A stretch of DNA of 37,554 nucleotides, taken from NCBI GenBank assembly GCA_946479515.1, contig CAMLGF010000036.1, positions 1-37,554 on the forward strand, in the 5' to 3' direction. The position numbers and the translations under genes were made by a program. Source of the DNA: an uncultured Pseudomonadota bacterium (GTDB taxonomy: Bacteria; Pseudomonadota; Gammaproteobacteria; Steroidobacterales; Steroidobacteraceae). The notes below the pieces were generated by a model. It was not told where the DNA came from, searched no databases, and saw only the letters and a list, made by a program, of their open reading frames with translations. Below are positions 32,177 to 37,554 of the stretch, one piece after another (the first letter of the stretch is position 1; each line of letters opens with the position of its first letter).

Positions 32177-33580
32177 ATGCCCGGCCGCTACTACATCAAG
32201 ACCTTCGGCTGCCAGATGAACGAGTACGACTCGACCCGCATGGGCGACGTACTGGGTGCTGGCGCTGATCTGACACCCACGGACGATCCCGCCGAAGCCG
32301 ACGTCCTGCTCATGAACACCTGCTCGGTGCGCGAGAAAGCCGAGGACAAGGTGTACTCGCTGCTGGGTGAATGGCGCCTCCTGAAGAAGCTCAAGCCGCA
32401 CGTGCTCATCGGGGTCGGCGGCTGCGTGGCCAGCCAGGAAGGCGAGGCGATCACGCGTCGCGCGCCGCACGTCGACCTTGTATTCGGGCCGCAGACCCTG
32501 CACCGGCTACCGGACATGATCGGCGAGCTCAAGCGCACCGGCCGCGCCGTGGTCGATGTGTCCTTCCCCGAGATCGAGAAGTTCGACAACCTGCCGGCGC
32601 CGCGCGCCGAGGGCAGCTCGGCCTTCGTGTCCATCATGGAAGGCTGCAGCAAGTACTGCACCTTCTGCGTGGTGCCGTACACGCGCGGCGACGAGGTGAG
32701 CCGCGGCTTCGACTCGGTGCTCGACGAGGTGAAATCGCTGGCCGCGCAGGGCGTGGGCGAGATCACGTTGTTAGGCCAGAACGTCAACGCCTATGCCGGC
32801 GAGATGGCAGACGGCACGGTGGTGGACCTGGCCACTCTCATCCACTACGTGGCGGCGATCGACGGCGTCGAGCGCATCCGCTTCACCACTTCGCACCCGG
32901 TGGAATTCGGCGACTCGCTGATCGAGGCCTATGCCAACGTGCCCAAGCTCGCCAACCAGCTGCACCTGGCGGTGCAGTCGGGCTCCGACAGGATTCTCGC
33001 CGCGATGAAGCGCGGCTACACGGCGCTCGAGTTCAAGGAGAAGCTGCGCCGCCTGCGGGCCGTGCGGCCAGCGATTTCGGTGTCCACTGACATCATTGTC
33101 GGCTTCCCGGGCGAGACGGAGCGCGACTTCGAGGCCACACTCAAGCTGGTGCACGACGCGAACTTCGACCAGTCGTTCTCCTTCATCTACAGCCCGCGCC
33201 CAGGCACACCGGCGGCGTCGCTCGCCGATGACGTGCCGCTGGACGTCAAGCAGGCGCGCCTCGCGCGGCTGCAGGCGCAACTGAATGCACAGGCGCGCAC
33301 CATCAGTGAAACCATGGTGGGAAGCACACAGCGCGTGCTGGTCGAGAGGCCGTCCAAGAAGGACAAGGCCGAGCTCGCCGGCCGCACCGAGAACGGCCGC
33401 TGGGTGAACTTCGCCGGCCCGGCATCGCTCATTGGCCGCTTCGTCGACGTGCTGGTGGTGGAAGCGCGGCCGCAGTCGCTGCGCGGCCGGCTGGCACGGC
33501 CAGGGCAGGGCGATTGCCCACCCGGCGAAACACACCGGCATGGCTTCGTTCCCGAGTCCGGGCTCGCGGTCGCACGCTAG
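32177..33580 (+). CDS. miaB: tRNA-2-methylthio-N6-dimethylallyladenosine synthase
   Basis: 467 residues. This radical-SAM methylthiotransferase adds the 2-methylthio group to i6A37 of tRNAs reading UNN codons. The N-terminal MTTase domain holds the auxiliary-cluster cysteines C12 ([12 protein letters not shown]), C49 ([11 protein letters not shown]) and C83 (GVGGC). The radical-SAM CxxxCxxC is C157, C161, C164 ([17 protein letters not shown]), the same numbers as in E. coli MiaB. A TRAM domain follows (about 375-445), then an unusual ~20-residue Pro/Gly-rich tail. It is the first gene of a tight operon; phoH starts on the base after its stop. Confidence 0.97.
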   Translation: MPGRYYIKTFGCQMNEYDSTRMGDVLGAGADLTPTDDPAEADVLLMNTCSVREKAEDKVYSLLGEWRLLKKLKPHVLIGVGGCVASQEGEAITRRAPHVDLVFGPQTLHRLPDMIGELKRTGRAVVDVSFPEIEKFDNLPAPRAEGSSAFVSIMEGCSKYCTFCVVPYTRGDEVSRGFDSVLDEVKSLAAQGVGEITLLGQNVNAYAGEMADGTVVDLATLIHYVAAIDGVERIRFTTSHPVEFGDSLIEAYANVPKLANQLHLAVQSGSDRILAAMKRGYTALEFKEKLRRLRAVRPAISVSTDIIVGFPGETERDFEATLKLVHDANFDQSFSFIYSPRPGTPAASLADDVPLDVKQARLARLQAQLNAQARTISETMVGSTQRVLVERPSKKDKAELAGRTENGRWVNFAGPASLIGRFVDVLVVEARPQSLRGRLARPGQGDCPPGETHRHGFVPESGLAVAR

Positions 33581-34558
33581 ATGGCCACTCCCGCTCCAGT
33601 CGAACCGGTGCGCGAATTCGATCTTGCGCCGGACAACACGCGCCTCGCCAACCTGTGCGGTCCGCTCGACGAGAACCTGCGGCTGCTCGAGGAGCGCATG
33701 GGCGTTGCCATCAAGCGCCGCGGCGCGAGTTTCCGCATCGCCGGCACGCGCGCACACGCTGCCGAAGACGTGGTGCGCGAGTTGTTCGAGAAGACCACCG
33801 GCGAGGACATCTCGCTGGAGCGCGTGCACCTGGCGCTGCGCGATTCGCCCGACGAGCCGGGCGCGCTGGCCCCGGCCGAGCCCGCGGACGGCGGCTCGGT
33901 GCGCGTGGCGCGCGGCACCATCCGCGCGCGCGGCCGCAACCAGAAGGACTATCTACAAAACATTCGCAGCCGCGACCTGTCGTTCGGCATCGGCCCCGCG
34001 GGCACGGGCAAGACCTATCTCGCCGTGGCGTGCGCGGTCGAGGCGCTGCAGGCGGACAGGATCCGGCGCATCATCTTGGTGAGGCCGGCGGTGGAAGCCG
34101 GCGAGCGCCTGGGCTTCCTGCCCGGCGATCTCACGCAGAAGGTCGACCCGTACCTGCGCCCCATGTACGACGCGTTGTACGAGATGCTCGGGTTCGATCG
34201 CGTGGCGCGTTACATCGAGCGCAACGTGATCGAGGTGGCGCCGCTGGCATTCATGCGCGGCCGCTCCCTCAACGATTCCTACATCATCCTCGACGAGGCG
34301 CAGAACACCACGCCCGAGCAGATGAAGATGTTCCTCACGCGCATCGGCTTCGGCTCGCGCGCGGTGGTCACCGGGGACGTCACCCAGACCGATCTGCCGG
34401 CGGGCAAGATGTCGGGCCTGCGGCACGTCATCAACATCCTGCGCAATACCGACGGCGTGGCGTTCACGTTCTTCGAGGCCGCCGACGTGGTGCGGCATCC
34501 CCTCGTGCAGCGCATCGTCCAGGCGTACGAGGCCCATGCTCCCAGTGATCCGGCATGA
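33581..34558 (+). CDS. ybeZ: PhoH-family ATPase (YbeZ)
   Basis: 325 residues. An N-terminal KH-like region ([31 protein letters not shown], about 25-60) is followed by the PhoH P-loop ATPase domain: Walker A GPAGTGKT at 138-145, Walker [10 protein letters not shown], and [11 protein letters not shown]. YbeZ acts with the endoribonuclease YbeY in ribosome and RNA quality control, and here its stop overlaps the ybeY start (ATGA). The ATG at 33581 directly abuts the miaB stop. Confidence 0.95.
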   Translation: MATPAPVEPVREFDLAPDNTRLANLCGPLDENLRLLEERMGVAIKRRGASFRIAGTRAHAAEDVVRELFEKTTGEDISLERVHLALRDSPDEPGALAPAEPADGGSVRVARGTIRARGRNQKDYLQNIRSRDLSFGIGPAGTGKTYLAVACAVEALQADRIRRIILVRPAVEAGERLGFLPGDLTQKVDPYLRPMYDALYEMLGFDRVARYIERNVIEVAPLAFMRGRSLNDSYIILDEAQNTTPEQMKMFLTRIGFGSRAVVTGDVTQTDLPAGKMSGLRHVINILRNTDGVAFTFFEAADVVRHPLVQRIVQAYEAHAPSDPA

Positions 34559-35004
34559 GCCCGGCGCGCGCCTTGCGGCTGGATCTCGCGCGCGGCACGG
34601 CCGCCTGGACGCCGGCGAAGTCGCGCATGAACCACTGGGCGGCGGCCGCGCTCGGCCGGCGCGGCGCGGGGCGTGAGATGGCGGTGCGCGTCGTGGCACC
34701 GCGCGAAAGCCGCAAGCTGAATCTGCAATGGCGTGGCAAGGACAAGCCGACGAACGTGCTGTCCTTCCCGGCGCCGCCCGAGCTGCCGACCCTGGGCGAT
34801 CTGGTGATCTGCGCGCAGGTCGTGGAGGACGAAGCGAAACGCGACGGCAAGACTCTCGAGGCACACTGGGCGCACATGGTGGTGCACGGCGCGCTGCATC
34901 TCGCCGGGTACGATCACGAACTCGGCGAACGCGAGCGGTTGCGGATGGAGCGGCGCGAGATATCCGTGCTGCGCAGTTTTGGTTTCGGGAACCCGTATTT
35001 GTGA
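34555..35004 (+). CDS. ybeY: Endoribonuclease YbeY (16S rRNA maturation)
   Basis: 149 residues. The zinc-binding motif H-x3-H-x5-H is present as H111, H115, H121 in [14 protein letters not shown], and the family strands [13 protein letters not shown] and [15 protein letters not shown] are clear. YbeY is a single-strand endoribonuclease needed for 16S rRNA 3' end processing and ribosome quality control. It is coupled by overlaps to phoH upstream (ATGA) and corC downstream (GTGA). The N-terminus up to about residue 40 is less conserved than the rest. Confidence 0.95.
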   Translation: MSPARALRLDLARGTAAWTPAKSRMNHWAAAALGRRGAGREMAVRVVAPRESRKLNLQWRGKDKPTNVLSFPAPPELPTLGDLVICAQVVEDEAKRDGKTLEAHWAHMVVHGALHLAGYDHELGERERLRMERREISVLRSFGFGNPYL

Positions 35005-35894
35005 GCGCAAAGAACAAGGAAAAGGACAAGCCGGATTCCGGCGCCAGTGGCAAATGGCTGCGGCGGTTATCGCGGTCCTTCGGCGGCGAGGCGCAGGATC
35101 GCGGCGAGGTGATCGAATACCTGCGCGACGCGGCCCTGCGCGGCGTCATCGAGGGCGACGCGCTCGCCATGCTCGAAGGCGTGCTGGGCGTGGCCGACAT
35201 CCAGGTGCGCGACATCATGGTGCCGCGCGCGCAGATGACGGTGCTCAACGGTGACGACGACGGCGACACGCTGCTCGCCACCGTGGTCGAGAGCGGCCAT
35301 TCGCGTTTTCCCGTGATGGACGAGGATCGCGAGAAGATCATCGGCGTGCTGCTCGCCAAGGACCTGCTGCGGCTGCAGCTCGCGACCGAGGAAGCGCCGT
35401 TCGACATCAGGGAGTTCATGCGGCCGGCGGTGTTCGTGCCCGAATCCAAGCGGCTCAACGTGCTGTTGCGCGAGATGCGCCGCTCGCGCGTGCACATGGC
35501 CGTGGTCGCCGATGAGTACGGCGGCATCGCCGGCCTCGTGACCATCGAGGACGTGATCGAACAGATCGTCGGCGAGATCGACGACGAGCACGATGTCGAC
35601 GAGGACGTGAACATCCGCAAGGACGGCGAGCGCCAGTACCTCGTGCGCGGGCAGACGCCCATCGACGAGTTCAACGAATACTTCCAGACCGACTTGTCGG
35701 ACGACGAGTTCGACACGGTCGCCGGCCTGGTGATGAAGCAGCTCGGGCGCCTGCCGCGCCGTGGCGAGACGCTGCAGCTGGCCGACTGCGATCTGAAGGT
35801 GATGCGCTTCGACCGGCGCCGCATCGACGTGCTGCGGCTCACGGTGCCGCGCGACATCGTACCGCCCGAAGACCGCCCGCTAGAGTCCGAGTGA
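35001..35894 (+). CDS. corC: CorC/YbeX CBS-domain protein (HlyC/CorC family)
   Basis: 297 residues from GTG 35001, overlapping the ybeY stop. It has a tandem CBS pair (about 65-190: [44 protein letters not shown], and [35 protein letters not shown]), then a CorC_HlyC transporter-associated domain (about 205-285: [35 protein letters not shown]). Unlike larger CNNM-type proteins it has no membrane domain, as in E. coli CorC/YbeX. It has been linked to magnesium/cobalt efflux and to ribosome function with YbeY/YbeZ. Its stop overlaps the lnt start. Confidence 0.95.
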   Translation: MSAKNKEKDKPDSGASGKWLRRLSRSFGGEAQDRGEVIEYLRDAALRGVIEGDALAMLEGVLGVADIQVRDIMVPRAQMTVLNGDDDGDTLLATVVESGHSRFPVMDEDREKIIGVLLAKDLLRLQLATEEAPFDIREFMRPAVFVPESKRLNVLLREMRRSRVHMAVVADEYGGIAGLVTIEDVIEQIVGEIDDEHDVDEDVNIRKDGERQYLVRGQTPIDEFNEYFQTDLSDDEFDTVAGLVMKQLGRLPRRGETLQLADCDLKVMRFDRRRIDVLRLTVPRDIVPPEDRPLESE

Positions 35895-37420
35895 ATCCCG
35901 CCTCGTTGCTGCAACGCCGCTACGTCGGCAGCGCGGTGGCGCTGCTCGCGGGCGCAATGCTCGGCCTGTCGTTCGCGCCCGTGGGCTGTTGGCCGCTGGC
36001 CATCCTCTGCCCCGCGCTGCTCATCTATCTGTGGGAGGGTGCGAGCCCGCGCCGCGCGGCGGTGCTGGGTTTCTGGTTCAACGCCGGCACCTTCTCGGTG
36101 GGCACGTACTGGCTGTACATCAGCCTGCGCCTGATTGGACACGCGCCCATCCCGCTGGCCCTGCTGCTCATGGCGGCGCTGGTCGCCATCATGGGCGCCT
36201 ATCACGCATTGCTGGGCTGGTTCATCGCCAGATGGCTGCCGCCGCGCGGCGCGTTGCGCTGGCTCATCGGCATTCCCGGCGCATGGTTGCTCATCGAATG
36301 GTTCCGCAGCTGGTTCCTGACCGGCTTCGGCTGGCTGGCGCTGGGCTACGCGCACACGGACAACTGGTTAGGCGGTCTGGCGCCCGTGGTCGGCCAGTAC
36401 GGGCTCGGCCTGGTGAGCCTGTTGCTGGCCGGCGCGGTGGTCTCGCTGGCGCTGGGCCAGGCGCGTGCGCGGATCGCAGCGGTCGCGGTCGCGGTGGTTG
36501 TCTTCGCAACCGGTTTCGTCGTGCGCGACGTTGAGTGGACGCGACCCTCGGGCAAGCCGATCTCGGTGGCGATCGTGCAGGGTGCGATACCGCAGGACGA
36601 AAAGTGGATCGAGGACAATCTGCCGAAGATCCTCGACACTTTCCGGTCGCTCACGGTGAAGGCGCACGGCGCGGACCTGATCGTCTGGCCCGAGTCGACG
36701 ATCCCCGATCCCATCAACTACCACGTGGATTACCTGCGCGAGGTCTACCAGGCGGCGAGCGCCACCGGCTCGGCGCTGGTGATGGGCGCGATTCGCGTGC
36801 AGGAGAATCCGCGCACGCACGAGGAGGAAGCCTTCAACTCCGTGCTGGTCTGGGATCCGGCGACACCCGGTGTCGGGTTCTACGACAAGCATCACCTGGT
36901 GCCGTTCTCGGAGTTTTTCCCGGTGCCGCCCTTCATCCGTAGCTGGCTGCGGCTCATGAGCCTGCCGTACGCGGATTTCAATCGCGGCGCAGCGGTGCAG
37001 GAACCGTTGGACGCCGCGGGCCAGAAAATCTCGATCGGCATCTGCTACGAGGACGCCTATGGCTCGACGCAGCTCGCGGCGCTGCGCAAGGCGACCCTGC
37101 TCGTGAACGTGACCAATGACTCCTGGTTCGGCCACTCCACCGCCCGCTACCAGCATCTGCAGATCTCGCGGCTGCGGGCGCGCGAAGCCGGTCGCCCCAT
37201 GATCCGCGCCGCCAACGACGGCGTGTCGGCCGTGATCGGCGCGCACGGCGAAATCGTCGCCCGGGCGCCGGAATATGAAGCAAACGTAATGCGGGCCGAG
37301 CTGCAACCGCGCACCGGCCTGACACCCTATGCGCGCACGGGCAATTGGCCGGTGGTGATTCTGGCGCTTGTTTTCAGCCTGTTCGGCGCATATGTGGGGC
37401 GTGGTCGATCAATCGTGTGA
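35891..37420 (+). CDS. lnt: Apolipoprotein N-acyltransferase
   Basis: 509 residues: about seven N-terminal membrane helices (1-205), then a periplasmic nitrilase domain with the catalytic triad Glu268 (IVWPESTIP), Lys333 (YDKHHLVPFSE) and Cys385 (GICYED), and a final membrane helix (PVVILALVFSLFGAYVG). Lnt adds the third acyl chain to the N-terminal Cys of lipoproteins in the inner membrane; several lipoproteins encoded in this window (GH16, GH31, serine hydrolase) would be its clients. The start is GTG 35891, overlapping the corC stop, and the operon order corC-lnt is the conserved one. Confidence 0.97.
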   Translation: MNPASLLQRRYVGSAVALLAGAMLGLSFAPVGCWPLAILCPALLIYLWEGASPRRAAVLGFWFNAGTFSVGTYWLYISLRLIGHAPIPLALLLMAALVAIMGAYHALLGWFIARWLPPRGALRWLIGIPGAWLLIEWFRSWFLTGFGWLALGYAHTDNWLGGLAPVVGQYGLGLVSLLLAGAVVSLALGQARARIAAVAVAVVVFATGFVVRDVEWTRPSGKPISVAIVQGAIPQDEKWIEDNLPKILDTFRSLTVKAHGADLIVWPESTIPDPINYHVDYLREVYQAASATGSALVMGAIRVQENPRTHEEEAFNSVLVWDPATPGVGFYDKHHLVPFSEFFPVPPFIRSWLRLMSLPYADFNRGAAVQEPLDAAGQKISIGICYEDAYGSTQLAALRKATLLVNVTNDSWFGHSTARYQHLQISRLRAREAGRPMIRAANDGVSAVIGAHGEIVARAPEYEANVMRAELQPRTGLTPYARTGNWPVVILALVFSLFGAYVGRGRSIV

Positions 37421-37430
37421 GGAATCGGGC

Positions 37431-37554
37431 ATGCTGAACTTCGCCAGATGCGGCCGGTCTGAACCGGCAGAAATGCTGTTCTCCAGCAACGTCACATCCC
37501 AGAACAGAGGATTCGTCGATATGTCGCTATTCGTAGCAAGACGTCTCGCCGGCG
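37431..37554 (+). CDS. Possible start of a further gene (3' end outside window)
   Basis: The frame from ATG 37431 is open to the window end (41 codons), with GAGGA nine bases before it. An in-frame ATG at 37521, preceded by AGAGG, would give only MSLFVARRLAG inside the window and is an equally plausible start. Neither reading resembles a family I know. A short GCCGGT/ACCGGC hairpin at 37453-37468 would lie inside the longer version, or could end the lnt transcript if 37521 is the true start. Confidence 0.35.
   Translation, partial: MLNFARCGRSEPAEMLFSSNVTSQNRGFVDMSLFVARRLAG

Noticed and set aside
33953..36355. Long minus-strand open frame opposite phoH, ybeY, corC and lnt
   Set aside because: All four plus-strand genes carry their catalytic motifs and overlap as a known operon; the antisense product is Arg/Ser-rich nonsense.
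1..37554. tRNA, rRNA, CRISPR arrays, insertion sequences, prophage or defence genes
   Set aside because: No repeat-spacer pattern, transposase, integrase or RNA-gene signature was seen on either strand.

Overview
This is a GC-rich (by eye roughly two-thirds G+C), gene-dense stretch of a Gram-negative chromosome. It encodes two TonB-dependent outer-membrane receptors, several lipoproteins and the order miaB-phoH(ybeZ)-ybeY-corC-lnt, which is typical of Gammaproteobacteria. The gene style (LacI and IclR regulators beside glycoside hydrolases, a membrane-anchored AraC protein, an ECF sigma/FecR/receptor set) suggests a plant-polysaccharide degrader of the Steroidobacter/Nevskiales/Xanthomonadales kind. 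That placement is inference; no rRNA gene is present to settle it. I see no tRNA, CRISPR array, insertion sequence or prophage.

Bases 1-9246: a 5'-truncated membrane AraC-type regulator; a secreted esterase-fold protein that has lost its catalytic Ser and His; a GH16 lipoprotein divergent from a LacI regulator, with a near-perfect LacI-type operator between them; and a sugar-porter MFS gene overlapping lacI. Then come a VOC protein, a small membrane protein, a Tat-exported gluconate-dehydrogenase-like small subunit with its GMC flavoprotein, and a dihydrofolate-reductase-family pseudogene with an in-frame deletion.

Bases 9247-18213: a tight minus-strand operon reading IclR regulator, FucP-like permease, aldo/keto reductase, fuconolactonase-like amidohydrolase, SDR and GH105. 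Four of these genes are chained by 4-bp overlaps. It looks like an oxidative L-fucose (or related deoxysugar) pathway without its dehydratase and last step. Divergent from it is a GH31 lipoprotein with a PA14 insert, the architecture of xyloglucan alpha-xylosidase. Together with GH16 and GH105 this points to use of branched, possibly fucosylated, plant cell-wall glycans.

Bases 18214-28923: a glucose-6-phosphate dehydrogenase; a Fur-box-preceded catecholate siderophore receptor plus PiuC/YbiX dioxygenase; a convergent class-C beta-lactamase-fold lipoprotein; an overlapping ECF sigma/FecR/STN-receptor signalling operon preceded by an 18-bp perfect palindrome; and a DUF4328 membrane protein.

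Bases 28924-37554: a saccharopine-dehydrogenase-like protein, ssb with a clear terminator, a second sigma-70-family factor overlapping a four-helix membrane protein, and the conserved housekeeping operon miaB-phoH-ybeY-corC-lnt, then the first codons of a possible further gene. No gene-free gap exceeds 300 bases; the longest (15094-15378) holds a strong inverted repeat.
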